Source: Plantactinospora sp. BC1 (GTDB taxonomy: Bacteria; Actinomycetota; Actinomycetes; Mycobacteriales; Micromonosporaceae). From it: 64,000 nt of DNA. The stretch is from the NCBI RefSeq assembly GCF_003030345.1, contig NZ_CP028158.1:5952001-6016000 (forward strand). The letters are read 5' to 3'. The notes beneath the pieces are model-generated. The model did not search any database, had not been told where the DNA came from, and saw only the letters and a list, made by a program, of their open reading frames with translations. The position numbers and the translations under genes are program-made. Shown in pieces: positions 19,301 through 27,511 of this stretch (the stretch's first letter is position 1; each line of letters opens with the position of its first letter).

Positions 19301-22148
19301 GCAGCTCCGCGCGCTCGGCCGCCAGCCGGCGAAGGGTGTCCACTATCGACTCGCCGGGATGCTCCGTCCGGTCGGCCGGGGCGGGCGCCTCGGCGGGTGC
19401 GTTCCGGCGGACCGCACCGCGCAGGCTGATCGGCGGTGCCGCCTCGCAGGGACTTTCGAAGAAGGTGAACTCGGCCCCGACCTGGAGCGGGCGGACGAGC
19501 CGGCCGTGGAAGAGCCCGGCGTGCACCGGGGCCGCGCCGACGACGTACGCGGCGCCCACCACGGCGAGCAGCCCGGCGAGCGACTCGTCGTCGGTGTCCA
19601 GCGGTACGGCCGGCACGTCGGTGGCCGCCGCGGCCAGCCCACTGAGCACCCGGCCCGGACCGACCTCCACGAAGAGGTCGATGTCCTTCGCCACCAGCGT
19701 CACCGCCTGGGTGAAGAGCACCGGGTCGGTGATCTGGCGGCGCAGCAGCGCCGGCACGTCGGTCTCCGGCGCCAGCGGCTCACCGGTGACCGTGGAGACG
19801 ATCCGCCGCCCGACCGGGCCGACCGGCTCCTCGGTGAGCCGTCCCGCGAAGACCTCGGCGGCGGGCGCCACCAGCGGCGAGTGGAACGCGTGCGACACCG
19901 GCAGCCGGCGCCAGCCGATCCCGGCAGCGTCGGCGCGGCGTCCCAGGTCCTCCAGCGCCGCCACCGTACCGGCGACCACCGTCTGCTGTGGACCGTTGTA
20001 GGCGGCGATCACCACCGGTAGGCCGGTCAGCAGCGGCTGTACCACCTCCGGCGACTCGTTGATCCCGACCATGCTGCCCGAGGCGCTGTGCTCGGCCATC
20101 GTCCGGCCCCGGACCGAGGCGATCCGCAGCAGGGTCTCCTCGTCGAGCGCGCCGGCCCAGTGCAGGGCCGAGATCTCGCCGAGGCTGTGCCCGACGGCGG
20201 CGGCGGCCTCCACCCCGAGCATCGACAGCGCGCGCAGGCCCGCCGCCGAGCCGGTGACGATCCGGGGCTGGGCGACGGCCGTCGCCACCATGTCGCCGCC
20301 GGTGGGCAGGGCTGCCGAGGCGTACACCTCGGCCACCTCGGCGAAGCGGCGGCGCAGCGCACCGCCGCTGGTGCCCCGGCCGGAGCCCTGGCCGGGGAAG
20401 AGGAAGGCGATCCGGCCCGGCCCGCTGGCGTGGCCGAGGAAGGCCCGCCCGTCCGCCGTGAAGAGCGTGGTCTCGCCCGCGTCGAGCGCCTCGCAGAGGG
20501 CGCGGAGTCGCCGCTGCGCGTCGTCCGGCGAGGAGACCACCACGGCGGCCCGGTACGGCCCGCCGCGCAGTTCCCGGTGCAGGGTGGCGGCCAGGTCGGC
20601 GAGCTGGGCGTACGACAGGGTCGGCACGAAGTCGAGGACCAGTTCCAGCCGGGTACGCAGTTCCGCCGGGGTGACGCCGTCGACGACCAGCAGTTCCACG
20701 TCCTGCACCGAGGCGGCCAGCGCGCGGGTACGGGTGTCGAACGGCACCCGGCGGGCCGGGTCGGTCTGGTCGAGCACGATGTGCGTGTTGATCCCGCCGA
20801 AGCCCATCGCGGTGACACCGGCCCGCACGGCGGTACCGGTCGGCCACGGCTCGGCCTGGCGCAGTACCCGCAGTGCCGCCGCCTCCTCGTCGAGCAGTTC
20901 GTGCGGCTCGACGCAGCCGACGGCCGGCGGGAGCACCTGGTGGTGCACGGCCATCGCCGCCTTGATCAGGCCGGCCACCCCGGCCGCCGCCTTGGTGTGC
21001 CCGATCATGCCCTTGATCGAGCTGATCACGGCCGGCGGCGCCTCGGAGTCCGCCGCGCGGCGGGCCAGGGAGAGCGCCGTGAGTTCGGTCGCGTCACCCA
21101 CCTCGGTGCCGGTGCCGTGCCCCTCGAACAGCCCGATGGTCTCGATGCCGAAGCCGGCCCGCTCGTACGCCCGGCGCAGCGCGAGCTGGTAGCCGCTCAC
21201 CTCGGGCCGGGTGATGCCGCCCTTGCCGTCCGAGGAGATGCCCCAGCCGGCGATGGTGGCGTACACCCGGTGCCCGGCCTGCCGCGCCTCCTTCTCGCGC
21301 ATCAGCACGACCATTCCGCAGCCCTCGCCCGGCCAGAAGCCGTTGGACCTGCGGTCGTAGACCCGCATCTCGTGCCGGGCCAGCGCGCCGGTCTTGGCGA
21401 ACCCGACGATCTCGAACGGGTCGATCGAGAGGTCGACCCCACCGGCGACCGCGACGTCGACCTCCCCGTCGACCAGCGTCTTGCAGGCGGTGGCGACCGA
21501 CAGCAGCGAGGAGGAGCAGGCGCCGTCGACGGTGTAGCCGCCGCCCTTGAGGTCGAAGTGGTTGCAGATCCGCCCGGCGATGGTGTTGGAGAGCCCACCG
21601 GCGAGGGTGTCCTCGTCGATGGCCGGGAACGGGCTCTTGAAGGTCTCCTCGAAGTCGTCCAGGAACGTCGAGAGCTGGTCGTCGTCCCAGTCCTGGTCCT
21701 TCAGCGCGGCGGCGACCATCCGGCGGACGTAGGGCCAGCGCAGCCGCAGTTGGTTGGCCCGGGAGAACTCGCCGGTCAACGTGTTGCCGACGACCACGCC
21801 GGTACGCTCGCGCGGCAGTCCCTCGGCCATCGGGAAGCCCGCGTCGGCGAGCGCCCGGGCGGCGGTGTCCAACGCCAGCCAGTGGGTCAGGTCGGTGGAG
21901 CGGTACGTGCTGCCGGCGATCTTGTAGGCGATCCGGTCGAACCGGTACCCCTCGATCACCGCCGCCGTGCGGGCGTAGAAGCGGTCCGGTGTGGTCGGAT
22001 CGGCGTCCCAGTAGTCCTCCAGTCGCATCCGCTGGTCGGGCAGGCGCCGGAACGCCCGCCGGCCGGCCAGCGCGTTTTCCCACAGTTCCTTCGGCGAGGT
22101 GGCGTCCGGGTACTGGCACGCCATGCCCACCACGGCGATCCGGGTCAT
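16377..22148 (-). CDS. pksE: Enediyne iterative polyketide synthase PksE
   Basis: 1923 residues, the usual PksE length. Domains in order: KS about 1-460 with Cys211 in TVDGACSSSLLSVA, His344 in EGHGTG and His384 in IGHTKAAAG. AT-like region about 575-870 with FPGQGS and Ser655 in GHSLGE. ACP about 940-1010 with the DLHLSSI motif (Ser968 the likely phosphopantetheine site). KR about 1190-1400 with VTGGGKGIT, Ser1333 and Tyr1346. DH about 1455-1720 with His1476 and the spaced Gly/Pro of HxxxGxxxxP. C-terminal PPTase about 1745-1923 with GCDVEP and WTALECLAK. The KS-AT-ACP-KR-DH-PPTase order is diagnostic of enediyne PKSs, which build the linear polyene precursor and prime their own ACP. No key residue appears lost. 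Coupled to UnbU (ATGA) and TEBC (ATGA). Confidence 0.97.
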   Translation of the reverse strand: MTRIAVVGMACQYPDATSPKELWENALAGRRAFRRLPDQRMRLEDYWDADPTTPDRFYARTAAVIEGYRFDRIAYKIAGSTYRSTDLTHWLALDTAARALADAGFPMAEGLPRERTGVVVGNTLTGEFSRANQLRLRWPYVRRMVAAALKDQDWDDDQLSTFLDDFEETFKSPFPAIDEDTLAGGLSNTIAGRICNHFDLKGGGYTVDGACSSSLLSVATACKTLVDGEVDVAVAGGVDLSIDPFEIVGFAKTGALARHEMRVYDRRSNGFWPGEGCGMVVLMREKEARQAGHRVYATIAGWGISSDGKGGITRPEVSGYQLALRRAYERAGFGIETIGLFEGHGTGTEVGDATELTALSLARRAADSEAPPAVISSIKGMIGHTKAAAGVAGLIKAAMAVHHQVLPPAVGCVEPHELLDEEAAALRVLRQAEPWPTGTAVRAGVTAMGFGGINTHIVLDQTDPARRVPFDTRTRALAASVQDVELLVVDGVTPAELRTRLELVLDFVPTLSYAQLADLAATLHRELRGGPYRAAVVVSSPDDAQRRLRALCEALDAGETTLFTADGRAFLGHASGPGRIAFLFPGQGSGRGTSGGALRRRFAEVAEVYASAALPTGGDMVATAVAQPRIVTGSAAGLRALSMLGVEAAAAVGHSLGEISALHWAGALDEETLLRIASVRGRTMAEHSASGSMVGINESPEVVQPLLTGLPVVIAAYNGPQQTVVAGTVAALEDLGRRADAAGIGWRRLPVSHAFHSPLVAPAAEVFAGRLTEEPVGPVGRRIVSTVTGEPLAPETDVPALLRRQITDPVLFTQAVTLVAKDIDLFVEVGPGRVLSGLAAAATDVPAVPLDTDDESLAGLLAVVGAAYVVGAAPVHAGLFHGRLVRPLQVGAEFTFFESPCEAAPPISLRGAVRRNAPAEAPAPADRTEHPGESIVDTLRRLAAERAELPLELVREESRLLDDLHLSSITVGQLVNQVAQQIAAGAPQGPTNFATATVRELADALAELAENAPAGDAGPSAVVAGAAAWSRAFRVDLDETGPPPRGEPEASGRWRVYAPADSPVAEPLRHALERADVGAGILVCLPPDCTEQHLELALLGAKAAATGAAGTRFVLVQHGRGAAGLAKTLRLEAPQVRTTIVQVPPTPAAVGHVVAEVRGTTRFSEAYYDAAGVRRVPTLRPMPVRPTRVVQPLDDGDVLLVTGGGKGITAECALALATDTGAKMAVLGRSDPADDPELAANLSRMAAAGVRLHYARADVTDPAQVRQAVAELTTALGPVTAVLHGAGRNEPAALANLDADAFRRTFAPKIDGLRAVLDAVDPDRLRLLVSFGSIIGRAGLRGEAHYATANEWLADLTAEVAARHPGCRALCLEWSVWSGVGMGERLSVVEGLYRDGITPITPDDGVRLLRRLLADPEAPAAVVVSGRTDGIDTVRRETPELPLLRFVDRPLVRYHGVELVCEVELNAGTDRYLGDHLLDGNLLFPAVFGMEAMTQAAVAVTGRDSVPVLEEVEFPRPIVVPPDGSTTIRIAATVVDDDTVAVAIRSAETDFVVDHFLARLRFTDAAVADGPPEQAGAGLPPVPLEPARDLYGDTLFQGKRFHRLRQYHRAAARHVDADLAVDPTVDWIAPFLPGERLLADPGMRDALMHGNQVCVPHATLLPAGVERVHPAGRALDDVDEVRFCATERSRDGDTYVYDIAVRTPDGAVVERWDGLRLRAVRKKDGRGPWVAPLLGPYLERALEDVVGARIGVAVEPVPADQTARDRRHTAVAAGRALGAATQVRYRPDGRPEVDGDRTISVSHGAGVTLCVAAAGTLGCDVEPVAERDEADWRALLGQHAGLAGLAATELGEDPHTAATRIWTALECLAKAGLPAHVPLTLGPVRRDGWLVLASGTLRIATLATRLHGVTAPVVVAVLTDGWS

Positions 22149-23161
22149 GCGGTCACCACCTCCTTGCCGGCGGACTCCCGGTCTGCCGGTTCGTGGCCGT
22201 TCGGCGAGGCGACCAGGGCGGGGGCGACCGCGGCGGCCGCGGCTGCGGTGGCCGCGGCCTCACGTTGCTCGCGGGCCTGGTTGACGAAGTGCACCGACCA
22301 GAGGAAGCCGCCCCGGATCAGGCAGACGATGGCGGTGGCGAAGAAGATCCCGTACGCGATGCCGGCGCCGGTGACGATGCCGTAGACGACGGCCACGCCG
22401 GCCCCGAACGCGACCTGGGAGGCCGGGCGGGACGGGCTGGTACCGGGGTCGGTGACCATGTAGTTGGTGAAGAGGACGAAGGCGACCCCGGTCATCATCG
22501 CCAGCGCGGCCGGGATCGAGGTGTCCAGCACGATTCCCCGGAAGACCGCCTGTAGGACGAAGGCACCGAGCCAGCCCATGATCAGCCACATCCGACCGGT
22601 GAGCATTCCGTTGATCATCGTGCCGCCGAAGATGATGACCGCCGGGATGATCCAGTCCACGACCCCGCCGACGTACTCGGTGAAGTGGTACGGCGGCGCG
22701 ACGCTGGCCCACGGGAAGAGCAGCAGGACCATCGTGATGCCGAAGTTCGACGGGTTCATGTAGTGCCGCAACCGGCCGCGTACCGGCGCCCGCAGCACCC
22801 ACTTGGCGCCGATCGCGACGGCGATGCCGAACATCATCGGCAACACCCGGTCGTTGACGTAGATCAGCATGTTCAGCGCGAGGCTGGTGATGTGCGCCGG
22901 GTAGAGGAACTCGACCATGCCGCGTACCCCGCCGCCGAGGAACCGTGGCGACCGTCCCTCGACCCGGGCGCCGATGACCTCCAGGACGATCTCCAGCGTG
23001 TACCCGGTCGCCAGTGCGATGAACGGCCAGGTCCACGCCTGCTCGAAGCCGAAGAGCGTGTAGCCGAGGATGTTGAACACGGTGATCGAGATGGCGAAGT
23101 TCCGCAGCGCCTTGATCACCTTTGGGTCGTGCCGGGGTGGATTCTTGGTCTTCTCGGCCAT
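22145..23161 (-). CDS. unbU: Enediyne membrane protein UnbU (E5 type, RnfD/NqrB-like)
   Basis: A 338-residue integral membrane protein with about eight to nine hydrophobic segments. LRHYMNPSNFGITMVLLLFPWASVAPPYHFTE and VALFTNYMVTDPGTSP-like stretches are characteristic of UnbU and recall the RnfD/NqrB quinone-linked proteins. UnbU belongs to the five-gene minimal enediyne cassette. Its reaction is not established, and electron transfer at the membrane has been suggested by fold. The C-terminus is an Ala-rich helix. ATG after GAGGCGGAG; it overlaps PksE by four bases and begins seven bases after UnbV ends. Confidence 0.92.
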   Translation of the reverse strand: MAEKTKNPPRHDPKVIKALRNFAISITVFNILGYTLFGFEQAWTWPFIALATGYTLEIVLEVIGARVEGRSPRFLGGGVRGMVEFLYPAHITSLALNMLIYVNDRVLPMMFGIAVAIGAKWVLRAPVRGRLRHYMNPSNFGITMVLLLFPWASVAPPYHFTEYVGGVVDWIIPAVIIFGGTMINGMLTGRMWLIMGWLGAFVLQAVFRGIVLDTSIPAALAMMTGVAFVLFTNYMVTDPGTSPSRPASQVAFGAGVAVVYGIVTGAGIAYGIFFATAIVCLIRGGFLWSVHFVNQAREQREAAATAAAAAAVAPALVASPNGHEPADRESAGKEVVTA

Positions 23162-23168
23162 CTCCGCC

Positions 23169-25241
23169 TCACCTCTCCCGCGCTTGCGTACCGAGCTCGA
23201 GCGCGTGCCAGCCCGGGTCTAGTCGAAGGTCCTGTTGGTGCACCTGTCCGGTGCGGTCCCGCCACCGCAGGTTGACCTGCACCGGCCCGCTGACGTCGTG
23301 GCCCAGCCCGATGTGCACCTCGTGGCTGCGCTTGCCGGAGTGCCCGCTGCCGCCGTCCACCCGGCCGAGCAGCTTCCGCCCGTCCTCCGTGGTGACCGTC
23401 ACCTGCGCCCCCACCACCGGGGAGCAGAACATCGGTGCCGTCTGCGCCGTATCCCCGGCCGGGGCCGGTTCGGCCGCCTCCGGGGCGGCCGGGGTGTCCG
23501 CCGTACCCGAGCCCGTCGGCGCCGTGCCGGTGCCCGGCGGCGTGCCGGCGGCCTCGGCGGCCGGCGGCGCCGGGTGGGTGAGCCGCAGCCCCAGGAAGGC
23601 ACCCGGCGACGGGCTCTGGTTGTGGTAGAAGACCGGCGCGTCCCACTGCCGGGCGACCGCGAAGTCGAGCCGGCCGTCACCGTCCGCGTCACCGGTCGCG
23701 ATGCCCCGGGTCGGCACCGGAACCGCGAGGCCGAGCTGCCCGGCCAGGTCGGTGTAGCGCCCGTCGGGATTCTTGACGAAGAAGTGCAGCCGCTGGGCGC
23801 CACCGATGTCGTCGCCCGCCTCCAGCCTCGGCCACGCCCCCGGGTGCTCCAGCAGGCCGTCGTTGGTCATCGCCAGCTCCTGGAGCTGCGGCCAGCGGTT
23901 CACCTCGCCCTTGAGGAAGCCGGTGGTCTGGGCCACCTGCAACTCGCCGCTGTTGTCGAAGTCGGCCAGCTTCACGTCCCAGCCCCAACCGGACCAGGCG
24001 AGCCCGAGCGGCGCGCTGCGGTCCTCGAAGGGCGCCCTGCCGTCACCGAACCGCGCACGCAGCTCGTCGACGTTCTTCGCGGTGTTCACGAACGCGAAGT
24101 GGCTCTCCTCCAGCCCGAACGTGGTGGTGATGTTGCTGACGAACATGTCGTACAGGCCGTCGCCGTCGAGGTCGCCGAAGTCGACGCCCATGCCCTTGAA
24201 GGAGTCCGCCCCGACCCGCTTGGAGTTGGGCACGAACGCCTGCCGGGCGGACTTGACGGCCGAGAACTTGAACCGCCCCGGCGTGGACTGGTTGTAGAGC
24301 AGCCGGTCCGGGCCGAAGTCGTGCGCGAGGTAGAGCTCCGGCAGGTTGTCGCCGTCGAAGTCGTTGGCACCGGAGGCGAGCGCCCAACCCTTCGAGACCT
24401 CTCTGGGCAGGGCGTTCGCGACCATCTCGTACGTCGCCGTCGGCTGCTCCCCCGAGGTGGCGCCGGTCCACCGGAACAGGTAGTCCTCGCCGCCGTTGAA
24501 GGCGTGCGACATCGACCGGTTCATCGCCACCCCGCCGGACTTGGTGTCGTCCAGCACCGGGCCGTGCGGGAAGTAGTTGCCGATGTAGATGTCGAGGTGG
24601 CCGTCGCCGTCGAAGTCGTCGACCGCGGCCGTGTTGGTGTTCCAGAGCGGCCCGTCGTACGCCGTGCCGCTCGCCCCGCGTACCAGCTCGACGGCCTGGT
24701 ACGACGCCCGGTCGAGCGAGGTGGCACCCGACCGCGCCAGGTAGAGGATCGGGGTACGCCCCCACAGGTAGACGAGCAGGTCCATCCGCCCGTCCTCGTT
24801 GAAGTCGCCCGGTACGCAGCCCATCGGGGCCATCGCCCGCTGCGCCGGCAACGCCGTGAGGTCCACCGCGAACGGCCGGTACCGGTCCGCCCGCGCCCCC
24901 GGTACCGGCGTCACCACCACCTGGTCGATGCGCGGGTCGGTGATGCAGAGGTCGTTGGCCAACCCGTCACCGTCGAGGTCGTTCATGGCGATCCCGGCGC
25001 CCACCGAGGAGATCCAGGCGTCGATGTGCCGGTAGTCCTTGTTCACCTTGCGGATCGTCTGCTGCGGGAAGCCGCCCGGCATCGCGACCGAGTAGGGCGT
25101 GAACCCGAACCGGCCCGCCAGACCGTCCAGCTCGGCGGAGGAGGCGGTGGGTAGCCGGGCCGCCTGGAAGAACGCGGCCATCAGGACCACCGCGACGATC
25201 CCGGGCAGCTGCCTGCGCAGCCAGCCAGCTTTCTGAGCCAT
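23169..25241 (-). CDS. unbV: Enediyne cassette protein UnbV (FG-GAP repeats plus ASPIC/UnbV domain)
   Basis: A 690-residue protein with an N-terminal signal/anchor (GIVAVVLMAAFFQAA, about 13-28), so it lies outside the membrane. At least seven Asp-rich calcium-type loops follow, for example DLDGDGLAND, DFNEDGRMD, DFDGDGHLD, DLDGDGLYD and DADGDGRLD, typical of FG-GAP beta-propeller blades. The last 80 residues (VTVTTEDGRKLLGRVDGGSGH...DPGWHALELG) are the ASPIC/UnbV domain. A Pro/Ala/Thr/Gly-rich linker of about 50 residues interrupts the end of the propeller. UnbV is part of the minimal enediyne cassette, and its role is not known. Starts three bases after the UnbL stop. Confidence 0.93.
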   Translation of the reverse strand: MAQKAGWLRRQLPGIVAVVLMAAFFQAARLPTASSAELDGLAGRFGFTPYSVAMPGGFPQQTIRKVNKDYRHIDAWISSVGAGIAMNDLDGDGLANDLCITDPRIDQVVVTPVPGARADRYRPFAVDLTALPAQRAMAPMGCVPGDFNEDGRMDLLVYLWGRTPILYLARSGATSLDRASYQAVELVRGASGTAYDGPLWNTNTAAVDDFDGDGHLDIYIGNYFPHGPVLDDTKSGGVAMNRSMSHAFNGGEDYLFRWTGATSGEQPTATYEMVANALPREVSKGWALASGANDFDGDNLPELYLAHDFGPDRLLYNQSTPGRFKFSAVKSARQAFVPNSKRVGADSFKGMGVDFGDLDGDGLYDMFVSNITTTFGLEESHFAFVNTAKNVDELRARFGDGRAPFEDRSAPLGLAWSGWGWDVKLADFDNSGELQVAQTTGFLKGEVNRWPQLQELAMTNDGLLEHPGAWPRLEAGDDIGGAQRLHFFVKNPDGRYTDLAGQLGLAVPVPTRGIATGDADGDGRLDFAVARQWDAPVFYHNQSPSPGAFLGLRLTHPAPPAAEAAGTPPGTGTAPTGSGTADTPAAPEAAEPAPAGDTAQTAPMFCSPVVGAQVTVTTEDGRKLLGRVDGGSGHSGKRSHEVHIGLGHDVSGPVQVNLRWRDRTGQVHQQDLRLDPGWHALELGTQARER

Positions 25242-25244
25242 GTG

Positions 25245-26219
25245 CTAGCACCTTCCGATAGAGACGAACTCGTTGGCGATGCGTCGGCGCCACACCTCGT
25301 AGGCGGGCTCGGTTCCGTGCACCGGTGCGTCCGGGCGGCTCCCCTCGCTCAGCCGCGCGGCCTCGGCGGCGGACATCCCGCAGAAGACCCGGGTGGCGAG
25401 CTCGTTGTGCGGGACGAGCAGGCCGGCGCGCAGCCGGGCGGCGGCGCCGAACGCCGCGCCCTGGGCGAGCTGTGGCCGGCACTCCCCGGCCGCGTCCCAC
25501 AGGGTGCGCAGTTCGGACTCGTCCGCCCCGCCCGCGTAGGTGGCGGCCAGGCCGGCGCCGGAGTACAGGTCCGGCCACCGGTGCCGGGGGAACGTCTCGA
25601 TGGTCTCGACCACGAGCGCCGGGGCGGTGCCGCAGACGAACCAGAGGGCCCGGCCGACGCCCTGGTCCAGCACCCGGTTCGCGTACCACCGCGGCCCCTC
25701 CACCGGCCACGGGAACCGGTCGTGCTGGTACCGCTCGTGCACGTACCGCTTCGTGTGGAAGTACGCCTGGTGGAAGCCGTACCCGTCGAGCGCGAGCCAG
25801 CGCAGCACCGGATCGGCCGGTGCGATCCGCGACCAGCGCGCCCGGGGCAGCCGCGCCATCGCCCAGCCGACGCCGACATAGGCCATGTAGACGTGCGCCT
25901 GTCCCGCCCCGGCGAGGAAGCGCGAGACATTGTCGCCCCGACTCAACGGCAACGCGTCACGAATGGCGAACCCCATCGCGGCACCCTCGTAAGCGAATCC
26001 GCGAAAGCGCACCGGGACCCGTTCGAGTTCGGTTTCCGCCTCGTCGGCGGTACGCGCCTGCGCGGCGTACGAGAAGCCGGCCAGAAACGTACTCCCAATC
26101 GTCTCCAGCAATTCCTTGGAGGCCGCGTCCTTCTCGTGGAAGCCGCGTACGTCCAGCCTGGTCGCAGAGGTGCTGGGGGTCAGAATGCGCCGCCGCAGCC
26201 CTCGCCAAACACTAGTCAA
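25245..26219 (-). CDS. unbL: Enediyne cassette protein UnbL (DUF1702, E3 type)
   Basis: A 324-residue DUF1702 protein. Recognisable parts are VRGFHEKDAASKELLETIG near the start, RGFAYEGAAMGFAIRDAL, YVGVGWAMARLP, WLALDGYGFHQAYFHT, DQGVGRALWFVCG and SGAGLAATYAGG. UnbL is the first gene of the conserved enediyne cassette, and its function is unknown. The start is a TTG at 26219 preceded by GGGGGAGAG. It opens the operon that runs to the P450 at 14037. A second DUF1702 gene lies at 29867-30859. Confidence 0.9.
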   Translation of the reverse strand: MTSVWRGLRRRILTPSTSATRLDVRGFHEKDAASKELLETIGSTFLAGFSYAAQARTADEAETELERVPVRFRGFAYEGAAMGFAIRDALPLSRGDNVSRFLAGAGQAHVYMAYVGVGWAMARLPRARWSRIAPADPVLRWLALDGYGFHQAYFHTKRYVHERYQHDRFPWPVEGPRWYANRVLDQGVGRALWFVCGTAPALVVETIETFPRHRWPDLYSGAGLAATYAGGADESELRTLWDAAGECRPQLAQGAAFGAAARLRAGLLVPHNELATRVFCGMSAAEAARLSEGSRPDAPVHGTEPAYEVWRRRIANEFVSIGRC

Positions 26220-26393
26220 CTCTCCCCCAAGGCATTCGATGGCTGTTTGCCGGTGGTTTGCGACTAAGCTTCGCAGAGCGACCGGACCGAGTCTTCTTCC
26301 GCGTTGCTGCGGTTTTCTTCCAACATGCCCTCGTCATTGCCGTCGACACGACGAAACCCCGGCAACTAATGCCGGGGAATTAACGTACGCGAA
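26220..26393. promoter_or_regulatory. Presumed promoter region of the core enediyne operon
   Basis: This 174-base spacer is clearly less GC-rich than its surroundings and separates the upstream minus-strand AhpD-like gene (with its terminator) from the TTG start of unbL. The promoter of the unbL-to-P450 operon should lie here. I could not assign -35/-10 boxes with confidence. Confidence 0.45.
26357..26377 (-). terminator. Hairpin terminator of the AhpD-like gene
   Basis: A perfect 8-bp stem (26357-26364 with 26370-26377, CCCCGGCA/TGCCGGGG) with a 5-base loop lies 17 bases past the stop of the minus-strand gene and is followed by TTTCG on that strand. Confidence 0.7.
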
Positions 26394-27461
26394 TCAGGAA
26401 ACGCGATCTGCCACGTGGAGTGCGCCGATCCGCCGCGCCGCCGCGTAGCTCGCCCAGGCGGTCGCCTCGACCAGCGCGGAGTCCCGAGGCTCGGTCAGCC
26501 GGAACTCCCGTACGGTGTCCTCGTCCACCTGGTGGGAGGCGAACGCGGTCAGCAGTGCCAGCCGGCCCGCCGCCCGGTCGGCCTCCGGCAGTTCGGCGAC
26601 GAGCCGCTCGCACCACTGCCGGCTCAGTCCCGCCTCCTCGCCCCGCCAGCCGCGCAGCCGGTCGTCCACGAGTTGCCGCACCGCCGGTGACAGGGCCCGC
26701 TCGCCGGCGCGGTCGAACGCGGCGAAGGAGCGGGCCACCGCCTCGGCGATCTCCGGTTGCCCGGCCGCCCAGGCGGCGTCCGGCGGCAGCGGGGCCTCGG
26801 GCAGCAGCCGGAGCGAGCGGCCCGCCGGCTGCACCTCCCGCAGCGAGGCGCTGAGCATCAGGCTGATCCCGTGCTTGACCCGGCGCCGGGCCCGTGGACC
26901 CAGCCGTGGCGGGAGGAGGAAGTTCGCCAGGAAGACGTTGACCATCCGGCCGAGGTAGTGGAAGCCCACGACCACCCCCACCAGCTCGGCGCGTTCGGCG
27001 GACGAGAACGCCGGCCGGGGCAGCACCGCCTCGTCCGGCTGGTGCGCCGTCCTGCCCCACGCCGCCAGATCCCGGATCCGGGGGTCGGCGATCTCGTCCA
27101 CCCGGTCCCCCGCGACGGCCTCGGCGTCCTCCTCGGTGGCGAGGTCGTAGATGCCGATGCTGTGCATGTCGACGCAGTACGGGCAGATGTTCGCCACCGA
27201 GACGGCCGCGGCGACCGCCTCCTTCCCGAGCCGGTCGACCGCGCCGCCGGCCAGCAGCGGCTCCCGCATCAACATCCAGTACCCGGCCAGGGCCTCCGGC
27301 GCGGGCGAGTGCAGCAGTACCGGCGGCACCACCAGGCGCATCTCCTCGGTGACCTGCCGGTAGACCGCCGCGACCAGCCCGTCGGCCCTCCCGGGCGGGA
27401 CGGTACGGACGTACTTCACCTGCCGCTGGACCACCGACGAGATGACGCGACCGGCAACCAT
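26394..27461 (-). CDS. AhpD-like carboxymuconolactone decarboxylase-fold protein (copy 1)
   Basis: A 355-residue protein whose first half holds an AhpD-type redox motif: Glu81, Cys93 and Cys96 (ICPYC) and His100. In AhpD these residues relay protons and electrons for peroxide reduction. The second half (about 180-355) has no motif I can name but ends in TAWASYAAARRIGALH, shared with the copy at 33374-34462. A redox role in core maturation or in protection against the radical-forming product is plausible. ATG after GGAGGAGAC. It is the last gene before the core operon and has its own terminator. Confidence 0.75.
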   Translation of the reverse strand: MVAGRVISSVVQRQVKYVRTVPPGRADGLVAAVYRQVTEEMRLVVPPVLLHSPAPEALAGYWMLMREPLLAGGAVDRLGKEAVAAAVSVANICPYCVDMHSIGIYDLATEEDAEAVAGDRVDEIADPRIRDLAAWGRTAHQPDEAVLPRPAFSSAERAELVGVVVGFHYLGRMVNVFLANFLLPPRLGPRARRRVKHGISLMLSASLREVQPAGRSLRLLPEAPLPPDAAWAAGQPEIAEAVARSFAAFDRAGERALSPAVRQLVDDRLRGWRGEEAGLSRQWCERLVAELPEADRAAGRLALLTAFASHQVDEDTVREFRLTEPRDSALVEATAWASYAAARRIGALHVADRVS

Positions 27462-27511
27462 GTCTCCTCCTGCGTCCTCGACGACCTACCGCCGGCCCAC
27501 CACCGCCGCCG

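Noticed and set aside
16428-20021. Very long plus-strand open frame opposite pksE
   Set aside because: Its residues are mostly Arg, Gly, Pro and Ala, as expected from the complement of GC-rich coding DNA, and it has no recognisable domain. pksE on the other strand is certain.
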